From assembly GCA_020226215.1 (NCBI GenBank), contig CM035236.1:53381057-53445056 (forward strand): a DNA stretch of 64,000 bases. Reading direction: 5' to 3'. Positions 22,576 through 35,060 of the stretch are shown one piece after another (positions within the stretch are counted from its first letter, which is position 1; every line of letters starts with the position of its first letter). A program made the translations under genes and the position numbers. This stretch comes from Sindora glabra. Taxonomy: Eukaryota; Streptophyta; Magnoliopsida; Fabales; Fabaceae. The notes beneath the pieces were generated by a model, which saw only the letters and a program-made list of their open reading frames with translations, ran no database searches and was not told the DNA's origin.

Positions 22576-24460
22576 TGATAAAAAAAATATTTACTATCTT
22601 ATTTTTTCCTATATTATGTCTCTTAGATGCTATATTTACTTAATTTCATTGATTAGACATTGTTTATAATTTGTGGTTAATTTTACAATATTTTAAATTT
22701 ATTCGGTTAATGCTGGATTTTGACATTATTTCTATTTTTAATCATATCTTAAGCTTTAGACATTAGATTAAGGAAAACTTTATATCGTTAGAAAGCTTAA
22801 AAAGATATCTACAACTTTTATGTTTTAGAACAAGCCTAGTTCAGATGTTTTGGCAGTTATATATGGCTGAAAAATTGAAGTTATGTTTTTATCCTAATTA
22901 CGCTCGCCTTTATTTTTAAGCCATATCTGGAGCTATAGAGGTCCAATTAATCTAAAACTAATGCCTAAATTCTCACAAGATGTAGACCTACAAGTTTTAT
23001 GTTCATAATTTATCCAAATTACATTGATTTTATGATTAAAAATTGATTGGAAATTACACTCATGGGAATTCACTGATGTAACTGTTGGATTCAATTGTCT
23101 TGTTAAAAATAAGCTTAGGCTTCTAAAAATTAGAAAAGCTCCATTATTGTAATCCTAAAAGTCATACAATCTAATTTCAGTAGTGTTTTAGCTTAATTAA
23201 GTTAAATAAATAGGGAGAACTCATTAGACTATTCATACTTTTACACAGCATTTAGTAGATAGTTTTCTCTTCTTCTTGTTTTTCTCTTTTATTCTTTAAT
23301 GGAAGCTTAAACCTATGGTTGATTCAAGGAGTTAGAGGCTCTTTTCATCTATATTGTGAGATTATGAATTATAATGTTATTTTATTTAATTAATTTTTTC
23401 TCTTTCCATATTTACTTATGCTAAATTCTTGAGATTACATGTGTTAAATATTCATTTAGTATAATTGATGTTCATATTGGTAATTTCTAATTTCTTTTCT
23501 ATTTTGATATTGAATTATGGTTTGTAGATCATGGCTTTATACATAAGGGTAAAGGGTTAAGGAATTTATTTGGAAGTTTCTAATTTAATTTTTCAATTTA
23601 ATTGAATTCTATCTTTAAGTCAATTTTGATCTAGCATAAGGATTATAGTGTTTGCTTAATTAGCTAATCTTAATTAATTAAATATTATATGGTAATCTAG
23701 CTTAGAATTCATGGGTTATTATAAAGGTTTTGGGTAATCCAAGGTTGAAGAATTAATTAGAAAAGTTAAATCCTAATTGACTAATGATTAATCTAAATTA
23801 GAACTTTTAATTCCTTGAATTAGCTATTTTGCTACATTGGTTTTCTTACTTTCTATATGCCTTGTGTTTTTATTTTGCTTAATAGATTCAATTCAATTTA
23901 AATTCACAAACTCCCAATTTTGTATTTTGTGTTCTGCATAATTTTCCATATAGCATATAACATATTGCATCCATTCTGATACAACATTCTATTTTAGTGT
24001 ATTTGCATTCTATTTTGCATCGTTGCATTAGTTTCTTATGTTTTTATTGCATAATAAATTAAATAATTGTGTGGATATTGTTAGGAATTCAATTAGAAAA
24101 GATAATATCGAGGGATTGTTAAGGGTACGACGTGGTTATGTCATTTTTCTACATTATTTCTTCAATAAACTAATTTTAACTAATTTTAGTGCATTGTAAT
24201 GTGCTCACCAAAATTTCAATGCCTTTGTTAGGGATCCACTTGAGTTTATCTTTTCCCACATATTTCTAACAGTATATTACACAATTCTTCAAGCATTTCA
24301 GTTAATAATTGCATCTTATGTTTCTTGTATTTTATAATAAATTTCATTTTTCTATGTTTTCTTGCATTCATGTACGTTCTTTGATTTTTGCATGTTTCTC
24401 CACCTCAATTTTTCATATTTTATCATAATTAACATTATCAAATAGCTAGTGAGACCTAAG
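22576..24460 (+). mobile_element. Second Athila copy: 5' LTR, primer site and leader only
   Basis: 22576-24210 (1635 bp) is homologous to the 5' LTR at 1593-3267, from TGATAAAAAAAATATTTAC to CTCACCA. It is followed by a decayed tRNA-Asp-type primer site, ATGCCTTTGTTAGGGATCC, and by 24234-24460, which matches the leader downstream of 3293 (CCACTTGAGTTTATC; first copy CCACTTCAGTTTATC). The similarity then ends and copia sequence begins, so the rest of this element was lost. Its left edge abuts the minus-strand copia relic. Confidence 0.75.
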
Positions 24461-24657
24461 TACCAAACTCGGAGGAATTAAGTGCAAAACTATGTAAAAT
24501 CAAGTTTCTTGGGCTAAAAACCTTTATTATATGATGTTGAAAAATGATATACTAACAAACTCTTAATGGTTAGACACTAGTCCAACTATTCATGTCACAT
24601 TATTTTCAAGTGCTAACAAATCTAACGAAGCTAAGTGAGGGAAAGCTGATTATGTGA

Positions 24658-25127
24658 TTGGGAAATGGAGACAAAGTTGAAGTGGAGTACATTGGATCAA
24701 TGAAGTTAAAATTGAAATTTAGACATGAGTTATTATTGAATAAAGTAGTTTATGTGCCCTCCATTAGAAGGAAATTAATTTCAATTATTGCTTTGAATTT
24801 TATTGGACATTGTTATTTTAGTAATGGAAAAGCTAAATTACTTTATAAATCATCTATTATGGACACTAGGGCACATTTCTTAAGAAAAAAACATATAGAA
24901 TCGTAAAGGAAGAAATATTACATAATTTGAATTTCTCAAGTTTTGGAACTTGCATAGACTACATCAAGGGTAAACTTTTAGCTAGAGCTAGAAAGAAAAA
25001 GAAATGTAAAAAAGAAAGTATTCTAGAACTAATTCATACTAACATCAATGGACCTGTAACATTTAGTATTATAAGAGGCTATAATTACTCCATCATTTTC
25101 ATTAATAATTATTCCAAAATTGGTTAG
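24658..25127 (+). pseudogene. copia gag-pre-integrase and integrase start
   Basis: Two open runs in adjacent frames. 24658-24906: a gag-pre-integrase domain with MGNGDKVEVEYIG, LLLNKVVYVPSIRRKLISI and HCYFSNGKAKLLYKSS. 24927-25127: IDYIKGKLLARARKKKKCKK, SILELIHTNINGPVTF, YNYSIIFINNYSKIG, the start of the integrase core (family: ELLELIHTDICGPF...YFITFIDDYSRYG). The first catalytic Asp (HTD) is Asn here, and so is the FIDD Asp pair, so it would be dead even without the stops. Confidence 0.8.
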
Positions 25128-25929
25128 GTGAAGCTGCTTAATGAGAATTCAAAGTCACTAAAAGTCTTTAAGTCATTCAAGGTAATAGTTAAGTTAAAAC
25201 TAAGAAAATAGATAAAGTGTGTCGAATTTTGATAAAGGTAGTGAGTATTATGTTAGGTATGATGAGACAAGTAGAACCCTAGCCTTTTGTAAAATACTTA
25301 TAGTGGTGTGAAATTTAACCAAGTTACAACATGCTTGGGACACTAGAGCAAAATGAAATTGCTAAAAGAAGAAATTGAATTGTCATAAACATTGTGAGTT
25401 GCATGTTGGGTTATCAAAATTTTTATAGGGTGATGTATTAAAAACAACATCCTATATCCTAAATTAGGTTTCTAATAAGTTAGTGCCTAAAACCCTTTAT
25501 GTGTTGTTATATGGTACGAAGCTTAGTTTAAGGCATTTTCGAGTTTACAATTACAAAGTTAAAGTAAAGTGATATATTCCATCCATAAAAAGAAATTTGA
25601 ATACTATTAATGGACACTTCATTAAGTATTACAATAACTTAAAAGGTAACAAGTTTCATTATCTGACTCATATAATCAAGTGATCAAATCAGATTGAGAT
25701 ATCTTGTTTAAGGATAAGTTAGAAAATGAGCACAAAATATCATGCATTATAGATTTTACCAAAAATAGCAATATTATTCCATTAGCACCAATATTTCCAC
25801 TAGTTAATCTAGTATGGCCAATGGCAGAAGATACCAAACTAAATAAGATAAATGAAGAGATTCTTTTAAAGAAGTCTCATAAAGTTTGTAGATCAATAAC
25901 TTCTAATAATTATCTTATATATTAGTAGG

Positions 25930-27240
25930 AACATAAATATGGCATTAATGATGACTCTGATCCTACAACTTTTTCACAAGCTATATCTAATTTAAATTGT
26001 TTTAAGTGGTTAAGTGTTATAAAGGATAAAATGGCTTTAATGTATAAGAATCAAATGTGAGATCTAGTTAAACTATTTGTAGGTTGTAAATTGATTGGAT
26101 ATAAATAGATCTTTAAGACAGAAAAGGATGCTTAAGGTAAAATTGAGAGGTCTAAGTGTAAATGGGTAAAGACTACACCTAAAGACTATAATCTATTAGA
26201 GACTGTATATACGAACCAACCATATAGTTTTCAAAAGAAGGGAAAAAAGGATTTTATGTCTAAATTTAAAAAGTTCATATATGGCTTAAAATAAACATCT
26301 AAACAATAGTACCTCAAGTTTAACAAGGTAGTAACTTTTCTTAAGTTAAGGAAGAATATAGTAGGTGTGCATTTACATGCCAATAAATGTGGGTAGTTTT
26401 ATTATATTGGTACTGTATATGGTGTCATTCTCCTTACAAGCAATGATGTGAACCTACTGAATAAGACAATGTAAATGTCGTTCAAACATTTTGGTACGAA
26501 GGATTTTGGGGATGCCTTATATGTTCTAAATATAGAGGTTCATCTTTAAAAAATTCCAAGATTTGCTTAGTTTATCTTAGCATATGTTCCTTGAGAAAGT
26601 ACCAAAAAGGTTTAACATGTCTACTTACTCTTAAGTTTCCACACACATTTCAAAAAGTAAGGTTTTCTCTAAGTCCTAATATTCTTAAATGATGTTGAAA
26701 TAAAAAAAATGAAAAATATCCTATATGCATCAGTTGTTATTAGACTAATGTATGCTCAAGTATGTACATATCCTAACATATCTTATGCTATTAGTGTACT
26801 AAGAAGGTACTTGAGCAATCCTAGTTAGAGAGATTGGGAGATCTCATAATTACAAGCTACTTAAATTTAGATTTTGTCGATTATCCAAATGAATGTAAAT
26901 CGACATTTAGGTATATCTTTATAATGATAAGAGGAGTTAGGTTATGGAAAAGTATTAAGTGATCCTTAATAGCAATATCCATTATAAAAGCAAAGTATGT
27001 CGTATGTTATAAAACATCTTATGCTACTATATGATTGAGGAATTTTATGGCTACTTTCAAGATTATAGAGAGCATTTTTAAATCCTTGACCATCTATTGT
27101 AACAATACTACTACTATGACCTTCTCTTGTAACAATAAAAGTTTTACTTATACAAAATATTTTGATGTGAAGTATCAATTTGTATAAGAAAAGGTATGCG
27201 AGCATATCATATGTATTGAACATATGTCTATAGTTTGTAT
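25930..27240 (+). pseudogene. copia reverse transcriptase and RNase H, decayed
   Basis: Frame relics: DLVKLFVGCKLIGYK, FKTEKDA (RT start), KKFIYGLK, TSKQ, YLKFN (family: LKKSLYGLKQAPRQWYxKF), LLTSNDVNLLNKT, GTKDFGDALYVLNIEV, ILYASVV, LMYAQVCTYPNISYAISVLR, RYLSNPS, then LTF/TFRYIFIMIRGVRLWKS, and from 26966 IAISIIKAKYVVCYKTS (RNase H, family TMEAEYVAC). The catalytic YVDD is missing and stops occur throughout. It parallels the minus-strand copy at 20971-22390 plus 1140-1592. Confidence 0.75.
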
Positions 27241-28440
27241 ACTCACCAAAGACTTAGTGATATAATAAAATTATTAGTACTTAGTGAAAGTTGAAAACCC
27301 CTCCTAATAAAAAAAATGAGAAATAAAAAATAAAGAAGTACCAATATACATGCTTTAAGTTAACACATATGCATGTTTGCTCATATCACAAAGCAGTAAT
27401 TGAAGAAATTCGTGAACATTTTGATGAAGAAATACCTTTAATAATAGAACTCGTGCTTTATCAAGTATCTTATTTTCAATTAGTTTATTCTGCAATAGCA
27501 AATGCTAGTCACAATATGGGTTTTTAATAAAGCAAATTAACTTATTAGTAAAATAAAAGGTCAATGAATATATCATGATAGTGTAATCAATATAAGTTTA
27601 GCTAAGTCTTTTAATGTTTTAGGTTAATGAGAGTACTATGATGTAAACAATTTATCTTGAGGTGTATTAATGAAATATTCATAATAAAATATTCATGTTT
27701 GGCTATATATTATACACATTTTTGTTTATGACATATTGATAAAAATATTTAAACCTTGTCTTAATACTATGTTGAGAATTATAATTTTTATTTAGCATCT
27801 TAGGTAGATATTTTGACTCTATATATAAAGATTTACTTATATTGTCACATTTTGTTATATAAAATTTATTAAGCTCAATTTTGTTGCAAGCATCCTTATT
27901 GGATATTGTATTTAGTGAACAAGGTATAAATACATAATGTGTATTTTGTTGATGTCCCTATTGGATACCAATATAAAGACACTATAATTTACTTTTACAT
28001 TTTATTAAAATAGCCACTATTATTATATTATATAGTTGAGGTAGGAGATTATTAAACTTTTATTTAAAGTCGTTAATTTAGTAATAAAATTAAATATAAA
28101 AGGATTGAGCCAAATTAAAGTGACTATCCAATCAAACACAAATAATAGTTTAACTCATAAATGTAGTAACAGATGATTCTCAATAATAAGTTAACCTATT
28201 TTCAGTTACGTTCTATAAATAAAGGATTGTTACTCCTAAATTCTAAGTTGATCTATTCACACCCTATCTATGACAAACTCTTTTCTCAAAATACTTTGTT
28301 AATAGCTAAGGCTAATAGGAAGAATAATCCTTGTACAATGTTCATGGTCAAAGTATATTGTAATTCATCTATTTCTATCATTACAATGGATTTAACAGAT
28401 ATTACTCATTATTATCACATCTACATTTATTATTGTACTT

Positions 28441-30439
28441 TTTCACATGATTTAGTGAAAATAATTTGACTAAAAAAAATTTAACGTTAAATGTATCTTT
28501 TAAAAATTTAGAGAAGCTTATGCATATCACCTAAAGTTTAGAAGGGTTGAGTGTATTTTACTCAATAAAAAATAGCCAAGTCATAATTTTGTTAGTTGAA
28601 GTAGTTAAATGAACAATCAAATCAAATTATATTATAAACATAAAATTATCAAAAAAATTAAATAATAGTTAACTTATATTATAAATATGAATTTACAACT
28701 TTTAATAAGAATAAAGGACTAAAAAAAGAGTAAGATATTCTCATTTCCACTCAAGTTTTGTCTAAATATGCTCTCTTCTCTTCATTTTTCATTTTTGACT
28801 TTCACCTTCCTTTGTGATTTCATTTTTTATGCATTCTCTACCCTTCACAAAGATTTTCCACTAATGTTTTTAATGGAAGTGGATATAAATGTTAAACGAT
28901 GCTTACCTTCTATTATTTCATTACTCTTTTACCCCCGAGTAATAGGCTCAAATTTTTGAATGCAAATTTTGGAAATGAAGAATTAATTTCTTTAAGTTAA
29001 ATAATTTAAAAGGGGCTGTTAATGGTTCACAACTAAAGTGATTTTTTTTAATTTAGGGAGAAATTTATAATTTTATGATATTTATTTATGATATTTTTTT
29101 ATAATTTTTTAAGTGTAATTAATTTGATTATAAATTTAATGATAAGATATTCAAAAGCCTTACTTTTATTGTATATCTTTATGGATTTAAATTTGATTGT
29201 TATTAATATAAATTAATTTTACACAATCGCTTTTCCATACATTGGCAAGTGAATAAAAATTATCGAAACTTTGTTATTAGTTAAAAAATATTAATTATTA
29301 TTGTTTATTTAATGACATATCATTTTTTTCATTGTCAATTTAAAAAAATTTACATTGACAATAAATCATATTTAATAACTAGTTTTATTAGTAAGTATTT
29401 TAAAAAAGAAAAGAATAATGAATAAATTATTTATAATTATTTATAATAATTGAAATGTAATTATTTCTATTATTAATTATTTCACTTACTTAATGATTAA
29501 ATTTAAATTACAAGTATTGTTAATATTTATTGAATTCAATTTAAAATTTTGATCTAATAATAATACATTTAAAATATTATGTTAGTTACTCTATTAATTT
29601 GTTTAAGTGAACTCCAATTTTAAAGATAAAAAATAAGTATATAAATTTGATCCATCATTAATGTAATTAACTTTTACATTATTATTTATTCATGTTTTAT
29701 CAAATCATTTAAAATTCTTTTATTAAGTCTTGAGGTTTTCAATCAAGGTTCCTTAGGATTTTTTCTCCAGGCCAATGTTCAATGGTCTTTGAAAGAATTT
29801 TTAACTAATTCAATTTCAAATGTTTCTTGCATTTGATTTTTAGTTTGTTTGCTTTGCTTTCTAAAATTTGTTGGATCCATCCCAATTGAGGACGTAATCT
29901 TACCCTTTATAAAGATAGTAGATCTCCTTTATTGTTGTGCTCATTGAGTTCTTGTAAAATTTAGTTGTGAATTCGTCATTGCAAACTTAATGAAACAGTT
30001 GAGAGATATATGAAAGAAGGCAATTTTGTCCACAAAAAATATAAAATTAATTCCCTCTAACTTCATTTATTTCAAGGGAGATGAAAGCAAAAATGAAAAA
30101 TGAGGAGGGAGGAAGTGTATTTAGTTCAAACTTTAAGGGAAGTGAGAATATTTTATCTTTAAAAAAATCAAACAAATTAGTAATTTTATAATCAATTTAA
30201 GTGTTAAATTTTTTTATAAAAGCTCTACACATCTAATCCTTAGGGAGGGTCCCATATATTACAATAGGAATTGTCTAACATTACAATTAGGAGTCCCATT
30301 GCTATTTATAGTCGGTAAATGGAAAATGTGAGAGTAGGACTTATAAGGATATTCTAGATTACATTACTTGAACTGTTCAAATTTGATCACCTAGTGAGGA
30401 TAGGATACAGGTCCCAGGTAGTTAGTCCAATGCCATTGT
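28441..30439. other. AT-rich intergenic DNA, nothing recognised
   Basis: Two kilobases of low-complexity AT-rich sequence. The ORF at 28768-28959 (63 codons, Phe/Leu-rich) has no recognisable motif. 30241-30439 is slightly richer in GC and is the target DNA of the LINE; its continuation is at 36816. I saw no LTR termini, TIRs or coding similarity. Confidence 0.5.
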
Positions 30440-30440
30440 A

Positions 30441-30457
30441 AATCTATGTAGATCTCA
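30441..30457. repeat. Left target-site duplication of the LINE
   Basis: AATCTATGTAGATCTCA, identical to 36799-36815; the first two As of the right copy cannot be told apart from the poly(A) tail, so the unambiguous part is 15 bp (TCTATGTAGATCTCA). Confidence 0.9.
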
Positions 30458-30629
30458 ATAGCTATGTTGAGGTTCTATGGCTTATCTCCTAGGTGAGAGT
30501 CTTCTCTCCTTGACATAGGAGCTTTCCCTGAGCCTAAGTATCAGCTCTTCGCCTTTTTTTCCTTTTTCCATTTGAAACCAAAACCTTTCTTTCATAGCTT
30601 ATTCCCCATTTTTCTTAACCGTTTCATTC

Positions 30630-32463
30630 CTTTTGCGAAATCAAGGGAAACTTAATGTCCCTATTTTTGCTTTGAGAATCCTAATCTTCCCCACCTTTAA
30701 CCCCAAAAGGTCTTATTGTTCCATTACAAAGTGCGATTTTGAGGGGGACTTAATGCCCCTATTTTCGCATGAAAAATCTCAATCCTTCTCACCTTCAACC
30801 CCCAAGGAACTGTCTAGCGCCATTGTTGGATGAAGAAGTTCTCAATCTATCCTCATATACTCCTCAAGTTAATTTGTATTCTAAAACTGTGTTGGTAGGA
30901 CATATTTTAACATTAAAAAACTTTAATTGTTTTATTACCTTAAATATGATCAAGAAAGGTTAGGGAAATCCATAAGGGCTTACCATTGGTGAATTAGGTA
31001 CGCATATTTACATTTTTAACTTCCTAAATGCATACTTACTAGCTAAAATCTTATAGGAAGCACATTGGCATGTGATGGGAGCTCTTTTATGTCTCTAACC
31101 TTGGAAGCCTCAAATGGCAATTCATGAGCTAGACTTCTTAGAATGCCCATTTTGGGTTCAAGTTCATGACTTGCCTATGGAATTCTTGAATCAGAAGAAT
31201 GCTTGGATGATTAGTGCACGTATAGGGAAAATCTTAAGAGTAGAGGATCTATTGTCTGGAAATGGCTTAAGTTATGGCTTTCTACCAATAAAAGTATCGG
31301 TTAATATCAAAAAAACCTCTCCCTACTGGTTTTTGGATACAAAGACAAAATAACATCCATTCATGGGCTAGTATTAAATATGAGAAGTTGCAAGATTTAT
31401 GTTATAAATGTGGTATCATAGGTCACGACTAGAAGTTTTGCAATAAAGAAATAATGATGTCAACTATTAATCCATCCCAAGCTCGATATTCTTCTCACCT
31501 AAAAGCCCTTCCTAGGAAATCCTTATCTTAGGATGACAATTCTCCACCGTAGAAGGGTCGGTTAGGAGTGTTAGAAGATCACAATGCGGTGGCACATATG
31601 GATACTATGAGTGATCAATGTACAAATTCTCAAGAAGTGATGCAGGCAATGAAAGGTAATGTACGAAGGTACGATACTCAGCACGAAAAACAAATTGAAA
31701 TTAGCCATGGTACTGGAAAATTGCCACATGATCATCAGCAAAAGGACGGTCCTTCCACTAACTTTGTCCAAAAGGACCCACAATTCCTGATTTTTTACAA
31801 CTGAAAGAACTCTGTAAATTGGGCCAAAAAGCTCTCTCTTCCAAAAAAAAGGAACCAAGCCTAGGCCCAGTTAATCTTCTGGATCTTCATATTGAAAAGG
31901 AGCATGTTAGACTAAAGGAGCCAATAATTTCAATTGATATGCCTAGCCCACCTTCCTAAAATAGATATTCACTTAAATTATCATATCCTATCTCGGACAA
32001 CTTGTGTGTCTAACTGCAGGAACATGAATTACACAAGTGTCAAATGGTTATAATTGATAAACAAGTGTACAAGGTGGATTTTCCTAATGAAAAGGAAAAT
32101 GCAAACTTAATCCAACTATTTTCTAATGAGATAGAATTTAAAGGAGCTACTAATTCACAAGTTGAGGAAGTGGTTCATCATCTTAATAGGCTTGAATTAA
32201 AAAGAAAGGCAAAAGATCATGAAGAGTACCTAGTTACTAAAAGAATGAAAACCAATGCTAGAGACCAACAACAAAAGGTGAAGAAAACATGGAAACGTAA
32301 AGGACATACTCAGATTACTACTGATTTAAATGTAACCATTTCTTCATCCACAAAGATAAATAATTCAATATTAATGGAAGTTCCTATTGAATTGACAAAT
32401 CATTTAGAAGCTAGAAAAAAGGGTGGTGGTGGCTGGCCTATAACAGCTACAAAGTTCCAATAA
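30630..32463 (+). pseudogene. LINE ORF1 (DUF4283-like, CCHC zinc knuckle)
   Basis: Nucleic-acid-binding ORF1 protein of the LINE. 30910-31100: VGHILTLKNFNCFITLNMIK and a broken HWHVMGALL stretch. 31114-31353, open: LDFLECPFWVQVHDLPMEFL, NQKNAWMISARIGKILRVED, GFLPIKVSVNI, the DUF4283/DUF4283-linker core (family: SPFWVQIHGLPLEFLN..NA..IGS.LGKVLEVED). 31375-31445: KYEKLQDLCYKCGIIGHD, stop, KFCNKE, a C-x2-C-x4-H-x4-C knuckle with a stop in place of one residue. The C-terminal part (32044-32463) is open, Lys-rich and ends GGGGWPITATKFQ. Several stops between, so a pseudogene. Confidence 0.8.
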
Positions 32464-33330
32464 ATGCTTTATCTTTGAATTGTTAAAGGCTGGGTCCTAC
32501 CCTAACACTTAGAACCTTGAAAGAGCTCATTAAAAAATATAAGCTCGAGATAGTTTTCTTAATGGAGACTAAACAACATTCTCAAGACTTTATGAAACTA
32601 CAGATATCTTGTGGATTTACAGCCCGCTGCTATGTTGAAGCTTTAGGAAAGGGTGGTGGATTATGCCTTTAGTGGTCTAATACTGTAGATTGTTTTGTGG
32701 CAAAGAAAAATCACCATTTTATGGATATGTATGTGAAGCTTCCCAGGAAAAACATTAGCTTCAAGTTATCTTGTATCTAAGCTCTTATTAAATGTGAAAA
32801 AAGAAGAGCCTTATGGTCCCATCTCAAATCCCTTGTGATCTTTAACCATGAACCTTGGGCTTGGATTAGTGACTTCAATGATATCATGCATCAATCAGAA
32901 AAATGAGAGGGAGCTCTTAAAGCAAGTACAAAAATCCAATCATTCCATGAGGTCATATTTACTTGTCATATGATCGATCTAGAGGTTAAAGGAAACTTTT
33001 TCACATGGAGTAACAATAGAACAGGGGAGGCTAATATTCAATAAAGACTAGATAGGGCCTTATGCACTATTGAATGGAGAACCTTTTTTGAAAATGCCTA
33101 AGTCTATGCAATCCCTCCTATTGGCTCGGATCACTCTTCGATTTTTCTCAAATTATATCCATCTAAAGCCAGAGCAAGGAAAAGTTTCAAGTTTGAACTC
33201 TTATGGGCTTCTAAAGTTTCCTGTGGAAAAGTCATAAAAGATAATTAGGGGAGTGATGATTTTAAAGATCTTTCTCTTGTATTGCCCAAGAGACTAGCTA
33301 AATGCAGACGGACTTTTATAAAATAGAGTA
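32464..33330 (+). pseudogene. LINE ORF2, apurinic/apyrimidinic-type endonuclease domain
   Basis: First domain of ORF2; in live elements it nicks the target DNA. With stops passed over it reads NALSLNC, RLGPTLTLRTLKELIKKYKL, EIVFLMETK (contains the catalytic Glu of ETK), VEALGKGGGLCL, FKLSCI, EPWAWISDFNDIMHQSEK (family GDFNEI; the Gly is Ser), FFTWSNN, RLDRALCTIEW and IGSDHSSIFLKL (family SDHxPI). Stop codons fall where the family has Trp, Gln or Tyr. ORF2 begins directly after the ORF1 stop. Confidence 0.85.
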
Positions 33331-35060
33331 AGATTACCTTTCCCAATAATGTAAAAGAAATTGATAAACTACTCCATAGGATTCAAGAACTGCAGGATTT
33401 AGCTCAATCAACATCGATTACTGAAGAAAACCTACACTTAATAGCAAAGTTGGACAAATTATGGCAGGTTGAGAAAATGTATTAGTGCCAAAGATCCAGA
33501 ATTAAATGACTGTGTGAAGGAGATAAAAACCCTAAGTTTTTTCATTATACTACTATCTAAAGAAGGCAGCGAAATAAAATTCAAAGACTAAAAGACTCAA
33601 ATGGTTCATGGATCAAGTTAAAAAATATCATCCATTGCACTTTCAAAGAACATTTTCGTAGTCTTTTTAGCAAGAGGGTTGTCAATGATGAATGCTCTCG
33701 GGAAATCTTAAAGGTGATCAGGCCTTCCATTTCCCCAAACATGAACTACAGGCTATATGCTCATATTCTAGAAGCTGAAATCCAGCAAGCAGTTTCAACT
33801 TAGTGCACTCAAAGCTCCTGGTCCAAATGGTTTTTCTGGAATCTTTTATCAAAAGTTTTGGCATATAATACAAAGTACGGTGAGCTAAGCAATCCTTCAA
33901 TTCTTCCAGGATAGTACCTTACACCCTTCTTTTGGTCAAACAACTTGGTGTTGATTCCAAAGGTGGAAATTCCTAAGGAAGTTTCATACTTCAAATCCAT
34001 AAGTCTTTACAACTTTTGCTACAAGATTATTTCCAAGATCTTGTCTAATAGACTAAAAATAATTCTTCCAGCATGCATCTCTTAATTCCATAATGCTTTT
34101 ATCGAAGGAAGACAAATCCAAGAAAACTTGCTGGTTGCTCATGAAGCCCTTCACTTCTTGAAAAACAAGAAGATGGGGAAGAAGGGATATGTAGCTATCA
34201 AATTAGACATGTATAAGGCTTATGGTAGGCTTGATTGGCAATTTATCAAAGCAGTGATGATAAAGATGGGCTTTGATTTAGTTTGGGTGAAATGGATTAT
34301 GGCATGTGTCAAATCTGTGCATTTTAACCTATTGATTAGTGGTATGAAGATTTTATCCTTCTCTCCTTCTCGTGGCATTAGACAAGGGGATCCATTATCC
34401 CTTTTTCTTTTTTTAATTGCCTCTGAGGTTTTATCTCAAATGATTCAACAAAAAGTGGACAAGAAGAGCTTATCTGGTTTAAAAATAGCTAAAACAGCTC
34501 CTATACTATCTCACCTATTTTTTGCTGATGATTCCCTCATCTTTCTTAAAGCTTCAAATGAAAATGTTATTACTTTATCTAGAATCATATAGGAATACAA
34601 TGATGCCTCAGGACAATAATTGAATATTCAAAAGTTTACCCCATACTTTAGTCCTAATGTTTATCTAGAATTAGTTTATTCCTTCTTGAATATTCTTAAT
34701 ATTCAAGTTATGGAAAATCCTGCTAATTATTTAGGCATTCCTACAACTTGGGGAAAATCTAAGAGACGAGTTTTTTCTTATGTTTGGGACAAGATAAATC
34801 AAAAGCTCCAAGGATAGAAAATGAAATTCCTATCTCAAGCAAGGAAAGAGATACTCATCAAATCAGTTGCTATGGCCATTCCCTCTTTCCTTATGACTTG
34901 CTTTAAGTTTCCAACATCAACTTGTCGACAAATTGAATCATTGGTGGCTAAATTTTGGTAGGGAAAGAATGATAAAGATAACAGCATTCACTGGATAGCT
35001 TGGGAGAAATTATCTATTAGTAAGAGAAATAGAGGACTTAGATTTAGGAATTTAGAGAAT
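33331..35060 (+). pseudogene. LINE ORF2, reverse transcriptase domain
   Basis: Copies element RNA at the nicked target in live LINEs. Upstream linker relics at 33340-33700 lead into 33790 (LSALKAPGPNGFS), NLVLIPKVEIPKEVSYFKSI, ISKILSNRL, NAFIEGRQIQENLLVAHEAL and an open run 34128-34592: KKGYVAIKLDMYKAYGRLDW, LISGMKILSFSPSRGIRQGD, PLSLFLFLIASEVLS and HLFFADDSLIF. The catalytic FADD box is at 34521-34532 and intact; the first Asp of KLDM (family KLDMxKAYDR) is kept but YDR is YGR. 34620-35060 holds the thumb region (NYLGIPTTWGKSKRRVF, FLSQARKEILIKSVAMAIPS). Stops at 34590 and 34818 and several frameshifts. Confidence 0.88.

Larger units (their letters stand above)
24460..28440 (+). mobile_element. 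Ty1/copia element relic, plus strand, same family as the minus-strand one
   Basis: Coding relics from about 24550: WLDT/SPTIHV (protease region), MGNGDKVEVEYIGSMKLKLK, VVYVPSIRRKLISI (gag-pre-integrase), TDI-type integrase start ILELIHTNINGPVTF (25021-25070), RT pieces at 25940-26570 and an RNase H end at 26830-27240. 27560-28440 matches, inverted, the left edge of the window (about 90-960), so it probably holds the 3' LTR. The RT lacks about 60 residues around 26160 and the YVDD box at about 26410-26440 now reads VYGVILL. No 5' LTR is seen; it is truncated against the second Athila copy. Confidence 0.7.
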
